From Oscillospiraceae bacterium (GTDB lineage Bacteria > Bacillota > Clostridia > Oscillospirales > CAG-272): a DNA stretch of 40,265 nt. The position numbers and the translations under genes were made by a program. The stretch lies in the NCBI GenBank assembly GCA_015063685.1, contig SVTR01000033.1, positions 1 to 40,265 on the forward strand, in the 5' to 3' direction. Of the stretch, positions 1-7,911 are shown piece after piece (position 1 is the first letter of the stretch; each line of letters starts with the position of its first letter). Under the pieces are notes generated by a model. The model was not told the DNA's origin. It saw nothing but the letters and a program-made list of their open reading frames with translations, and did not search any database.

Positions 1-48
1 CACAGGAAGCAAAACCTTTTTATGACAATGGTTTTTTACAGGTATAAA

Positions 49-92
49 GAGATCCTTCGGCGCGGCCAGCGGCCTTGCTCAGGATGACCGCG
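49..92. repeat. Short intergenic repeat with ATCCT/AGGAT ends
   Basis: The stretch opens with GATCCTTCGG and closes with CTCAGGATGAC, so its ends form a short imperfect inverted repeat around a GC-rich core. It resembles short dispersed repeats I have seen between genes in gut Clostridia. Only one copy is visible here, so assignment to a family is from memory. Positions 1-48 hold nothing I can recognise. Confidence 0.35.
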
Positions 93-110
93 TTGGTCAG
101 TAAACGCCCA

Positions 111-214
111 TAAACAACAATTTATCGTTGTACCGTCCCTCGCGTGATGCCTATGGCACGGGATGCACTACCCCGAGCGATGGCCGCGGGCACTGCCCGC
201 TAAACAACAATTTA
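111..214 (+). repeat. Family A repeat, copy 1 (TAAACAACAATTTA-bounded unit)
   Basis: Two direct copies of TAAACAACAATTTA (111-124 and 201-214) bound about 76 bp of GC-rich sequence that includes CTACCCCGAGCGATGGCC and the hairpin GCGGGCACTGCCCGC. The same core and boundaries recur at 2762-2866, and in reverse orientation at 18007-18122 and, partly, at 2070-2162. The right boundary lies 25 bp before the znuC-like start codon, so the repeat forms most of that gene's visible upstream region. Confidence 0.75.
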
Positions 215-239
215 CCATACTAAAAATACAGGAGCATCT

Positions 240-1007
240 ATGAAAAAAGCCACATCCCACACCCTGCCCGACGACGTGATGGTACACTGCATCGACGCAT
301 CCCTCGCCTGGGAAAACCACACCGTGGTCTCGGGTCTGAATCTGACCGTTCACAAGGGTGATTATCTCTGTATCGTAGGCGAAAACGGCTCGGGTAAATC
401 CACCTTGGTCAAGGCTATGCTGGGTCTTCATCCCGTGGCCGAGGGTCACATTTGCATCAACGCCACCGTCAAAAACGGAGGCATCGGCTACCTGCCCCAA
501 CAGACGCCCGCCCAAAAGGACTTCCCCGCCTCAGTCAAGGAGGTGGTACAGTCCGGCTGTCTCCACGGCATGGGCTGGAATCCCTTCCTCTCCAGAGAGC
601 AAAAGCACAAGGCCGTCTGCGCTATGGAAAAGGTCGGCATCACCCACCTGGCCAACCGTTGCTACCGTGACCTTTCGGGCGGTCAACAGCAAAGAGTCCT
701 CTTGGCTCGCGCCTTCTGCGCCACCGAGCGGCTGATCTTTCTGGACGAGCCCATCGCCGGTCTTGATCCTTTGGCCATGAAGGATATGTACGACATCATC
801 TCCACCATGAACCGTCCCAGCGAGTGCCATATCTGCGACCACGATCACCAGGGCGTGACGGTGGTCATGGTGTCCCACGACATCCGCGCGGCGGTAAAGC
901 ACGCCAGCCATATCCTCCACCTGGACAAGGAGCAATCCTTCTTCGGTCCCACCGAGGAATATCTCAAAACCGCCATCGGCCGCCGCTTTGCGGGAGAGGA
1001 GGGCTGA
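240..1007 (+). CDS. znuC: Zinc/manganese-type ABC transporter ATP-binding protein
   Basis: A 255-aa ATPase of the metal-uptake ABC class (ZnuC/AdcC/MntB family); it would power import of a divalent metal by the permease encoded next. Visible motifs are Walker A GENGSGKST (residues 47-55), Q-loop in YLPQQ (84-88), signature LSGGQQQR (145-152), Walker B LIFLDEP (165-171) and the H-loop in MVSHD (210-214). Unusual is a Cys/His-rich insertion, CHICDHDH, at about 196-203, between the D-loop and H-loop, which may sense or bind metal. GGAG lies 5 bases before the ATG. The permease follows with a 1-base gap. No substrate-binding protein is in view; it may lie upstream of the window or elsewhere. The metal (Zn versus Mn) cannot be decided from sequence alone. 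Confidence 0.9.
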   Translation: MKKATSHTLPDDVMVHCIDASLAWENHTVVSGLNLTVHKGDYLCIVGENGSGKSTLVKAMLGLHPVAEGHICINATVKNGGIGYLPQQTPAQKDFPASVKEVVQSGCLHGMGWNPFLSREQKHKAVCAMEKVGITHLANRCYRDLSGGQQQRVLLARAFCATERLIFLDEPIAGLDPLAMKDMYDIISTMNRPSECHICDHDHQGVTVVMVSHDIRAAVKHASHILHLDKEQSFFGPTEEYLKTAIGRRFAGEEG

Positions 1008-1008
1008 T

Positions 1009-1884
1009 ATGATGAATTTTACCGCCATGTCCCTTTCCGTCGGTTGGCTTGAGACCCTGAAGCTTTATCTTTCTTATCCTTTCGTCCGCTACGCCGTCAT
1101 CGCGGGGGTGTTGATTTCTCTTTGCGCGGGACTTTTGGGCGTGACTCTGGTGCTGAAGCGATATTCCATGATCGGTGACGGTCTGTCCCACGTGGCCTTT
1201 GGCGCCATGGCTATCGCCGCCGTCACAGGACTTGCCCCCATGGCCATCGCTCTGCCCGTCACCGTAGCAGCGGCGGTGCTCCTGCTCGTAGCCAACGAGC
1301 GAGGGCTGATCAAGGGTGACGCCGCCATTGCCATGCTGTCCGCAGGTGCTTTGGCCATCGGCTATCTTCTGCTCAACATCTTCCCCTCCTCCAATACAGG
1401 CTCCCTCAGCGGAGATGTTTGCTCCTCTTTGTTTGGCTCCACCTCCATGATGACCCTGTCGCCTGCCGATGTTTGGCTGTGCGTGATCCTCTGTGCCGTC
1501 GTGCTGGGCTTCTTTATCCTGTGCTATCATCGCGTGTTTGCCGTCACCTTTGACCAAAGATTCGCCACCGCCACAGGTCTTCCCTCCCGCGTTTACAATT
1601 TCGCCATCGCCGCCGTCAGCGGTGTGGTTATCGTCATGGCCATGAAGCTGGTGGGCGCGCTACTCATCTCGGCGCTGATCATTTTCCCTGCCCTTTCGGC
1701 CATGCGGGTATTCAGAAGCTTCCGATCGGTCATGGTCTGCGCGGCGGTGATCTCGGTTGCGGGATCCCTCGTAGGCCTTGCGCTGTCTCTTTTGTTCAGC
1801 ACCCCCACAGGCGCTACCGTGGTGGCGGTGCATATGGTCATTTTTGGGGTGTTTTCGGTTTTGAAGATGATCCTGAAACGATAA
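1009..1884 (+). CDS. znuB: Zinc/manganese-type ABC transporter permease
   Basis: A 291-aa polytopic membrane protein of the ABC-3 (ZnuB/MntC) permease family, forming the channel for the ATPase encoded upstream. Seven to nine hydrophobic segments are visible, and the early motif VLKRYSMIGDGLSHVAFG (from about residue 50) is the conserved family loop that contacts the ATPase. The frame is open back to a TTG at 988 inside the upstream gene, but AGGAGG at 996-1001 followed by ATG at 1009 marks the start; a second ATG follows at 1012. The stop codon is 6 bp before a family B repeat, which therefore sits where a terminator would be expected. Metal specificity is inferred only from the family. Confidence 0.9.
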   Translation: MMNFTAMSLSVGWLETLKLYLSYPFVRYAVIAGVLISLCAGLLGVTLVLKRYSMIGDGLSHVAFGAMAIAAVTGLAPMAIALPVTVAAAVLLLVANERGLIKGDAAIAMLSAGALAIGYLLLNIFPSSNTGSLSGDVCSSLFGSTSMMTLSPADVWLCVILCAVVLGFFILCYHRVFAVTFDQRFATATGLPSRVYNFAIAAVSGVVIVMAMKLVGALLISALIIFPALSAMRVFRSFRSVMVCAAVISVAGSLVGLALSLLFSTPTGATVVAVHMVIFGVFSVLKMILKR

Positions 1885-1890
1885 ATTGCT

Positions 1891-2064
1891 GGGCATCTCT
1901 AAATACTCAGTGTGTGGCGAGATGCGAGAGATTTTTTCGTCAGACTAAAGGTCACCTCTAAAAAAAAATCTGCGCGCCTAGTCGTTCCTATGCGAAAGAA
2001 TTTTGTGACGTATGACAGAAAAAGCACCGTCATATCGGCGTGCGATGAGTTTTTAGAGATGCCC
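1891..2064. repeat. Family B MITE-like element, copy 1 (174 bp)
   Basis: Perfect 13-bp terminal inverted repeats, GGGCATCTCTAAA (1891-1903) and TTTAGAGATGCCC (2052-2064), enclose a 148-bp interior without a credible gene. Related copies occur at 18278-18439, 27253-27299 and 30779-30835. The size, the inverted ends and the absence of a transposase fit a miniature inverted-repeat transposable element. The short open frame across 1912-2151 is composed only of this and the neighbouring repeat, so I do not call it as a gene. Confidence 0.75.
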
Positions 2065-2069
2065 TGCTA

Positions 2070-2162
2070 TTTACCACCTGCGGTGGGGCTCCGGCTCGGG
2101 GTAGTGCATCCTATGCGTACCACATACCGCGATGGTGAGTTGGTCAGCTAAATTGTTGTTTA
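2070..2162 (-). repeat. Family A repeat, copy 2 (partial, reverse orientation)
   Basis: Read on the minus strand this matches the family A core: TAAACAACAATTTA (complement of 2149-2162) and the shared GGATGCACTACCCCGAGC block (complement of 2094-2111). The far boundary repeat is degraded to TTTACCACC at 2070-2078. It joins directly onto the large fold-back element, whose left end uses the same TAAATTGTTGTTTA boundary. Confidence 0.6.
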
Positions 2163-2775
2163 GTATCCTTTCCACTTTTCTCTCCGCGGCGAGAGAAAAG
2201 TTCCAAAAGAGCGCCGCTTAGTGCAGAACCTACGGTTCTCCCTAAGAACCCAACTCCCTCGTGACGCACGCAGACCACAGAGGTGGTCTGCTATTGCGTG
2301 TTTTTTGTCAGCCACCGGCGGTGGCCCGCCCCCACGGCGGAGCGCCTCGGGGCTCATCAAAAGGCCAATTGACATGTTTCTGTTGGCCGAACAGCGGGAG
2401 GTTCAGGATCATATAGCGAAGCTATAGTTCTGATGGCGAATGGACAAATGTTGTTGTTTTTTAATCAAACAATCACCTCTTGCCGTGAGAACTATGGATT
2501 CAATGCTATTTTTACTATTGAATTTTTTCAAACCAACTAAAGCTTTCTAAACAGTACGGTATGAGCCTCAAGGCGCTCCGCCGCAGAGGCGGGTTATCGG
2601 CGTTGGCTGACACAGCACACGCGATAGCCGCTCCACTCCCCCATTGGGGAGCGGCGTGCGTCACGAGGGAGTTGGAGTCCAGAGGAGAACCGTAGGTTCT
2701 GTCTTTGGCGGCGCTCTTTACTCCACTTTCTTTCGCCGAGGAAAGAAAGTGGAAAGGATACTAAACAACAATTTA
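2149..2775. mobile_element. 627-bp fold-back element with about 200-bp inverted arms, no transposase
   Basis: The left arm (2149-2344) and right arm (2576-2775) are imperfect inverted copies of each other. Shared blocks in order from the outside are TAAATTGTTGTTTAGTATCC, TTTCCACTTT, AAGAGCGCCGC, CAGAACCTACGGTTCTCC, CAACTCCCTCGTGACGCACG, TGTCAGCCA and GCGGCGGAGCGCC-like ends. The 230-bp centre (2345-2575) is more AT-rich and has no credible gene, only a small palindrome, ATAGCGAAGCTAT. This looks like a non-autonomous fold-back or MITE-like element. The short open frames in both arms change between the two copies and are not genes. Confidence 0.7.
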
Positions 2776-2866
2776 CCTGCCCAACTACCCATCGCGTGCC
2801 GCATTAGGCAGAGGATGCACTACCCCGAGCGATGGCCGCGGGCACTGCCCGCTAAACAACAATTTA
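2762..2866 (+). repeat. Family A repeat, copy 3
   Basis: Two direct copies of TAAACAACAATTTA (2762-2775 and 2853-2866) flank about 77 bp. The second half (from about GGATGCACTACCCCGAGC to GCACTGCCCGC) is identical to copy 1 at 161-200, while the first half differs. The left boundary is shared with the right end of the fold-back element. It lies immediately upstream of the ABC exporter operon, as copy 1 lies upstream of znuC. Confidence 0.75.
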
Positions 2867-2957
2867 TCTTATTTAACACGAAATGAAAGGACGGTGACCT
2901 CACACGAGACGCCTATTCACATATCTCAAGCCCTACCGCGGGCGCATCTCGGTAGGA

Positions 2958-4715
2958 TTGACCATCAAAATACTGGGTACGCTGGTGGAGCTCGCCATCC
3001 CTTATATCCTCAGCGTCATTTTGGACGAGGCCATTCCCGCCGCCGTGGAAATCGGTGACACCCAGGGCGGTCTCCGCCAGATTTTCATCTGGGGTGCGCT
3101 GATGGTGGTCTGTGCCGTCATCGCCCTGGTCTTCAACATTGTGGCCAATCGAATGGCCGCCCGCGTGGCGAGAGATACGGCCATCGCCATCCGTCACGAT
3201 CTCTTTGACAGTACCCTGCGTCTGTCCTGTAGCCGTGCCGATGCCTTTACCGTTCCCAGCCTGGAATCCCGCCTGACCTCGGACACCTATAACGTCCACC
3301 ACCTCATCGGTATGATCCAGCGCATGGGCATCCGTGCTCCCATTTTGCTCATGGGCGGTCTGATCATCACCTTCACCCTGGATCCCGTTTTGGCGGGCAT
3401 TATGGCTTGCGTTTTGCCCTTCATTGCCCTGACCGTTTTCCTGGTCTCCCGCAAGGGCGTACCCCTCCATAAAAAAGCCCAGGAATCGGGAGACGCCATG
3501 GTGCGTGTGGTGCGCGAGGACGCCCAGGGGATCCGCGTCATCAAGGCGTTGTCCCGCAAGCAATACGAGCAGGGACGCTATGAGCAAGTCAACCGTCAGC
3601 TCCAACACGACGGTCTCCGCGCCTCTGTGGTCATGGGCATCTCCAACCCTGTCATCAACCTGTTTTTGAATGTGGGTTTGGTAGCGGTCCTCCTGGTGGG
3701 CGCTATCCGCGTAACCAACGGAGAATGCCTCCCCGGCAAGATCATTTCCTTTATCCAGTATTTCACCCTCCTGTCCAACGCCATGCTGGCCATCACCCGT
3801 ATTTTTATGATGTTTACCAAGGGTGCGGCCTCCATGGGGCGTATCACCGAGGTGCTGGACGCCGCCGCGGCCTATGACGAGGCACCCAAAACCGTCCGCA
3901 CCATGCCTGCCCCCATGGGCGTAAACGGGGAAGGCTATCTCCGCTTTGAAAATATTCGCTTTACCTACGGCGAGCGGGAAAAGGACAACCGCAGACCCCA
4001 TTTGTCGGGAATCACCTTTGATCTGCCCAAGGGAGGCACCCTGGGTCTCATCGGAGCTACGGGCAGCGGCAAGACCACCCTGCTCTCCCTTCTCATGCGC
4101 TTTTACGACGTCCGCGAGGGCAACGGTACCGTCTCTCTCGGCGGCCGAGACCTGCGCACCATGACCCCCGAAGAGTTGCGCCAAAAATTCGGCATCGCCA
4201 TGCAGAACGATTTCATTTTTGCCGGCTCTATCGAGGATAATATCCGCTTCGGGCGGGAGATCTCCCACGAGGACGTGGTCTTTGCCGCTAAGGTAGCCCA
4301 GGCCTACGACTTTATCTCGGCGTTGCCCGACGGCTTTGACCACCAGTTGACCTCCAAGGGCACCAATCTCAGCGGCGGCCAGAAGCAACGTCTGCTTATT
4401 GCCCGTGCCTTGGCAGGTAAGCCCGAGATTTTGATTTTGGATGACGCATCCTCTGCCCTTGACTACCGCACCGACGCCGCTCTGCGGCAGGACATCCGTG
4501 CCGCCCAGGTTGGTGATGGAGATCACTCCCCTCTCCATCACACCACTACGATCATCGTGGCTCAGCGCGTCAGCTCGGTGAAGCACGCCGATCTGATCCT
4601 GGTGCTGGACGGCGGCGAGGTCATCGGCAGCGGCAATCACGATGCTCTTATGGAGACCTGTGAGGTCTACCGAGAAATTGCGGAGTCCCAGATGGGAGGT
4701 GCGATCCTTGACTAA
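2958..4715 (+). CDS. Heterodimeric ABC exporter, subunit with the degenerate ATP site
   Basis: A 585-aa fused membrane domain plus ATPase of the bacterial ABCB-like multidrug exporter family; with the next gene it would form a heterodimeric efflux pump. Five to six membrane helices lie in residues 1-290. The ATPase has Walker A GATGSGKTT (366-374) and a canonical LSGGQ (471-475), but Walker B ends in DD (495-496) instead of DE and the switch histidine is Gln536. These are hallmarks of the non-hydrolysing site of LmrCD/TM287-288-type pumps. The start shown (TTG 2958) is only the first permitted codon. The same frame encodes the conserved leader RRLFTYLKPYRGRISVG upstream (about 2907-2957), but an in-frame TGA at 2895 leaves no ATG, GTG or TTG for it. 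A GTG at 2894 behind AAAGGA is out of frame by one base, which suggests an indel or an error near 2897-2907. Confidence 0.88.
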   Translation: MTIKILGTLVELAIPYILSVILDEAIPAAVEIGDTQGGLRQIFIWGALMVVCAVIALVFNIVANRMAARVARDTAIAIRHDLFDSTLRLSCSRADAFTVPSLESRLTSDTYNVHHLIGMIQRMGIRAPILLMGGLIITFTLDPVLAGIMACVLPFIALTVFLVSRKGVPLHKKAQESGDAMVRVVREDAQGIRVIKALSRKQYEQGRYEQVNRQLQHDGLRASVVMGISNPVINLFLNVGLVAVLLVGAIRVTNGECLPGKIISFIQYFTLLSNAMLAITRIFMMFTKGAASMGRITEVLDAAAAYDEAPKTVRTMPAPMGVNGEGYLRFENIRFTYGEREKDNRRPHLSGITFDLPKGGTLGLIGATGSGKTTLLSLLMRFYDVREGNGTVSLGGRDLRTMTPEELRQKFGIAMQNDFIFAGSIEDNIRFGREISHEDVVFAAKVAQAYDFISALPDGFDHQLTSKGTNLSGGQKQRLLIARALAGKPEILILDDASSALDYRTDAALRQDIRAAQVGDGDHSPLHHTTTIIVAQRVSSVKHADLILVLDGGEVIGSGNHDALMETCEVYREIAESQMGGAILD

Positions 4716-6555
4716 CCGAGGCGGCCCTATGGGGCGATCAACCCATAAAGTCGGCGCACCCGACAAGCCCATGGACAGAGCCGGACGCACCCGTGTGCTT
4801 CTGCGTGTCTGTAAATACCTGTTCAAAGACCGTTTTGCTATGCTGGGTGCCTTCGTCATGATGCTGGTATCCAACCTCCTGGCGCTGGCAGGCCCCAAGA
4901 TCACGGGTTTCATCATTGACGCCATCGACGCGGAAACCGGCGTGGATATGAATACCGTCACCAAATGGTGTATCGTGCTGGTGGTCTTTTACGTCACCTC
5001 CGCGATTCTGTCCTATTTTTTGGCGGTGCTCATGGCTTGGATCAGCCAACGCGTGTCCTACACCATGCGAAAAGAGGTCTTTGCCCATCTCACCGAGCTG
5101 CCCGTAGGGTATTTTGACACCCACCAGACGGGCGACATTGTCAGCCACATCTCCTACGATATCGACACGGTCAACGCCTCCCTGTCCCACGATCTCTTGC
5201 AGATCTGCGTCAGCGTGGTGACCGTGGTGGGCTCGCTGGCCATGATGCTCTCCATCTCCCCCCTGCTCCTTTGCGTATTCGTCATTACCGTGCCCGTGTC
5301 CATCCTCTTTACGAAATACAAGACCAAGAAAATCCGTCCCCTGTTCCGCAAGCGCTCCGCCAAGCTGGGCGAGCTTAATGGCTTTGCGGAGGAGATGCTG
5401 TCGGGTCACCGCACCATCAAGGCCTACTACCGGGAGGCCTACATGGTGGACGAGTTTGACGGACACAACACCGACGCCTGCGAGGCCTATTATCGCGCCG
5501 ATTATCAAGGCTCCATGATCGGCCCCACCGTCAACTTCGTCAACAACCTGTCCCTCTGCCTTATTACTGTGCTGGGTGGCGTGTTCTATCTCTTGACCCT
5601 GTCGGTGCCCACCCTGCCCGCGATTTTTGTCATTGGTCTGGGTGATGTGTCGGCCTTCGTGCAGTATTCCCGCAAATTCTCCGGACCCATCAACGAGTTT
5701 GCCAACATCCTCAGCGAATTTCAGTCGGCCTGCTCAGCGGCGGAGCGTGTCTTTGCTTTGTTGGACGAGCCTGCCGAGGTGGCAGATACCCCCGACGCTA
5801 AGGTATTGCCCCACGCCACGGGAGAGGTGCGAGGGGACGTGACCATGGAAGACGTGCACTTTGGTTACGTGCCCGATAAGGAGATCCTGCACGGCCTGTC
5901 TCTCAAGGCTGACAAGGGCAAGCTCATTGCCATCGTAGGCCCTACGGGCGCGGGTAAGACCACGGTCATCAACCTGCTCATGCGGTTCTACGACGTTGAC
6001 AGCGGCCGCATCACGGTGGACGGTCACGAGATCCGGGACCTGACCCGCGACAGTCTCCGCCTGTCCTACACCATGGTGCTCCAGGACACCTGGCTCTTCT
6101 GCGGCACAGTTTTGGATAACATCACCTACGGCACCGAGGGTGCCACCATGGAGGATGCCATCCGAGCCGCCAAAGCGGCGCGCATTCACGACTTCATCAT
6201 GTCCCTGCCCGAGGGATATATGACCGTCCTCTCGGACGACGGCGTGAACATCTCCAAGGGGCAAAAGCAGCTGCTCACCATTGCCCGTGCCATGCTGTCC
6301 CGCGCGCCCGTCCTCATTCTGGACGAGGCCACCTCCAATGTGGACTCCCGTACCGAGCACCTCATTCAAGAGGCGCTGTACGCCCTCATGCAGGATCGCA
6401 CCTGCTTTGTCATCGCCCATCGCCTGTCCACCATCAAGAACGCCGACACTATTTTAGTGGTGAAGGACGGCGTGGTGATCGAGTCGGGCAATCACGACGA
6501 GCTTTTGTCAAAGAAGGGATTTTATGCGTCCCTGTATAATGCGCAGTACAAATAA
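4708..6555 (+). CDS. Heterodimeric ABC exporter, subunit with the catalytic Walker B
   Basis: A 615-aa ABC exporter half-molecule and the partner of the preceding gene. Membrane helices occupy about residues 45-310. The ATPase carries Walker A GPTGAGKTT (411-419), Walker B VLILDE with the catalytic Glu540, and switch His571, but its signature is ISKGQ (515-519) instead of LSGGQ. The deviating signature would pair with the degenerate Walker B of the partner and leave one complete site made from this Walker B and the partner's LSGGQ. TTG at 4708 is preferred because GGGAGG (4694-4699) lies 8 bases upstream and it overlaps the previous stop by 8 bp; ATG 4729 is the alternative. The frame is open further upstream but lacks family homology there. 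The substrate is unknown; drugs, peptides or lipids are possible. Confidence 0.9.
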   Translation: MTNRGGPMGRSTHKVGAPDKPMDRAGRTRVLLRVCKYLFKDRFAMLGAFVMMLVSNLLALAGPKITGFIIDAIDAETGVDMNTVTKWCIVLVVFYVTSAILSYFLAVLMAWISQRVSYTMRKEVFAHLTELPVGYFDTHQTGDIVSHISYDIDTVNASLSHDLLQICVSVVTVVGSLAMMLSISPLLLCVFVITVPVSILFTKYKTKKIRPLFRKRSAKLGELNGFAEEMLSGHRTIKAYYREAYMVDEFDGHNTDACEAYYRADYQGSMIGPTVNFVNNLSLCLITVLGGVFYLLTLSVPTLPAIFVIGLGDVSAFVQYSRKFSGPINEFANILSEFQSACSAAERVFALLDEPAEVADTPDAKVLPHATGEVRGDVTMEDVHFGYVPDKEILHGLSLKADKGKLIAIVGPTGAGKTTVINLLMRFYDVDSGRITVDGHEIRDLTRDSLRLSYTMVLQDTWLFCGTVLDNITYGTEGATMEDAIRAAKAARIHDFIMSLPEGYMTVLSDDGVNISKGQKQLLTIARAMLSRAPVLILDEATSNVDSRTEHLIQEALYALMQDRTCFVIAHRLSTIKNADTILVVKDGVVIESGNHDELLSKKGFYASLYNAQYK

Positions 6556-6572
6556 ACCATATTAACAAGCAA

Positions 6573-6609
6573 AAGACCTGATTGCACCATTTGGACAATC
6601 AGGTCTTTC
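6573..6609. terminator. Bidirectional intrinsic terminator
   Basis: AAAGACCTGATTG and CAATCAGGTCTTT form a 13-bp stem around an 11-base loop, with T or A runs at the ends. It lies between the end of the exporter operon and the end of the convergent XRE gene and can serve both. The last bases of the XRE gene overlap the right arm. Confidence 0.85.
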
Positions 6610-6880
6610 AATTCTCTTGTTCCTCAAACAATGCCTCCATAGGAACTTCTAAAATTTTGGCTATAATGTAAATTTCTTTATCCGTTGCGATGCGTACCTG
6701 ACCCTCTAATTTGGAATAGCTCGTAGGGTTCATATCGCATCCCATAATCTGAATTTTAGAAATAAAATCTTTTTGCTTAATGCCCCTGCGTTTACGAAGC
6801 ACTTCTATATTTTTCCCGACCATATTACAGGTTCCATAGGATTGCTTCCTGACTTTCATGACAATTTTCTTCTCTTTCAT
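6608..6880 (-). CDS. XRE-family helix-turn-helix regulator
   Basis: A small DNA-binding protein of at most 90 aa. The core from MVGKNIEVLRKRRGIKQ onward fits an XRE/Cro-type HTH: recognition region around MNPTSYSKLEGQ (about residues 51-62) and a terminal helix ending ILEVPMEALFEE. The longest frame is given, but ATG at 6859 or 6823 is also possible. A minus-strand TATAAT at 6891-6896 would start transcription only a few bases before 6880, which favours 6859. The gene is divergent from the AT-rich gene at 6985, and the intervening 104 bp carry a large operator-like inverted repeat, so it probably represses that gene. Base composition is AT-rich compared with the flanks, which suggests joint acquisition. 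Confidence 0.8.
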   Translation of the reverse strand: MKEKKIVMKVRKQSYGTCNMVGKNIEVLRKRRGIKQKDFISKIQIMGCDMNPTSYSKLEGQVRIATDKEIYIIAKILEVPMEALFEEQEN

Positions 6881-6909
6881 GTTTTTTTAGATTATATCCT
6901 AAAAAGCTC

Positions 6910-6960
6910 TTGACAAAATTCCGAAACAGAATTATAATATAAATAATTCCGTTTCGGAAT
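6910..6960 (+). promoter_or_regulatory. Consensus promoter embedded in a 43-bp operator-like inverted repeat
   Basis: TTGACA (6910-6915), a 17-base spacer and TATAAT (6933-6938) match the sigma-A consensus exactly, reading toward the gene at 6985. Half-sites ATTCCGAAAC (6918-6927) and GTTTCGGAAT (6951-6960) are inverted, and the symmetry extends inward to 18-bp arms with one mismatch. The left half-site lies in the spacer and the right one just after the expected transcription start, so bound protein would block RNA polymerase. The divergent XRE protein is the natural candidate to bind. Confidence 0.85.
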
Positions 6961-6984
6961 AATGAGAAAAAAGGAGCTCGCAAT

Positions 6985-7905
6985 ATGGTTGCCGCAAACG
7001 CTGCAGAATTTGGACTACAATCAGGAAGACATTATATTTCGGGTCAAAGTAAAAAAGACAGGTATTTAGCCTATCAACATGAATATCATCGTGAATACGG
7101 GGTTTTCCCGGAGTTAGATCTTATTAACAAACCTTTCACGGCATTGTTTGATGACATTCGAGAGGGACATCTCCAAATTATAAAAAAAGGCTTTGGGGGA
7201 GCCTTGGCATATCCGGACATTCACAACGCCTTTAACAAAAGATTTAGAAAAATTTATGACCAATATAAAAAAGAATGGTCTTTCATAACAACTCTTACAA
7301 ATTCTTATGATGCCGTCATACCCACCCTTGATGCAATCGAACCCGGCATATATGTTTCAAATAATCTCGGTTACATGAAGGACGAAAACGGAAACTATTA
7401 TGAAGGCACGTGGGAAAATAACCGATTAAAATATGGCTTTGTTTATTTTCCCGAACATGAAGTTATCTTGGCAGGATGGTTTTTTCATAAATCTTCGCAA
7501 GAAAATGCGCCGGTGTATTGTAAAGGAGTTTCTCGGCATTTATATAAAGGTGAAACAAAAATAGGAACATTTATGATATCGGAAAATTATTTTGGCCTAT
7601 ATTCTGATCTATGTTTTATCATGAGTGAAGACAAACATGATGAGTATGAATTATACATCGGTCCTTATGAAAACAAATATGAAAGCGGAACTTTCTATGC
7701 AAAATTTCTCACGTCTGATGGAATTAAAGTCAGTCGCATACGTTACGTAGATGGAGAAAAACGCGGAGGCCTCTCTTGTTTAGAAGTATATGCCAGAAGC
7801 TTGTTGTTATTCTGGCTTAGCTGCATAGCCTACCTGATGATTTTTACATACGGACTCCCTTTTTTCCTGATTTATAAATACGTCCAAAAAAAGAAACTTC
7901 AATAA
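6985..7905 (+). CDS. Hypothetical membrane-anchored protein with a MORN-like segment
   Basis: 306 aa, not recognised as a known family. AAGGAG lies 8 bases before the ATG. Residues 1-105 are polar and probably helical with many Tyr, Arg and Lys. The middle has a segment YYEGTWENNRLKYG (about 139-152) followed by similar Gly/Tyr/aromatic strands, which recalls MORN repeats (YxGxWxxxxxxG). The C terminus has one long hydrophobic stretch (about 272-298, LLLFWLSCIAYLMIFTYG onward) and ends KKKLQ, so it is probably a tail-anchored or C-terminally anchored membrane protein without a signal peptide. The gene is far more AT-rich than its neighbours and uses different codons (AAA, TAT, ATA). It is controlled by the consensus promoter/operator upstream. 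Function is unknown; with its regulator it forms a self-contained islet. Confidence 0.75.
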   Translation: MVAANAAEFGLQSGRHYISGQSKKDRYLAYQHEYHREYGVFPELDLINKPFTALFDDIREGHLQIIKKGFGGALAYPDIHNAFNKRFRKIYDQYKKEWSFITTLTNSYDAVIPTLDAIEPGIYVSNNLGYMKDENGNYYEGTWENNRLKYGFVYFPEHEVILAGWFFHKSSQENAPVYCKGVSRHLYKGETKIGTFMISENYFGLYSDLCFIMSEDKHDEYELYIGPYENKYESGTFYAKFLTSDGIKVSRIRYVDGEKRGGLSCLEVYARSLLLFWLSCIAYLMIFTYGLPFFLIYKYVQKKKLQ

Positions 7906-7911
7906 AAATCC

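Noticed and set aside
1912..2886. Several short open frames in the repeat region (1912-2151, 2221-2427, 2644-2886)
   Set aside because: They consist of the repeat elements, are not conserved between the two arms, and lack ribosome binding sites.
2913..4964. A 683-codon open frame antisense to the exporter genes
   Set aside because: His/Gly/Asp-rich composition without any domain; the plus strand carries all ABC motifs.
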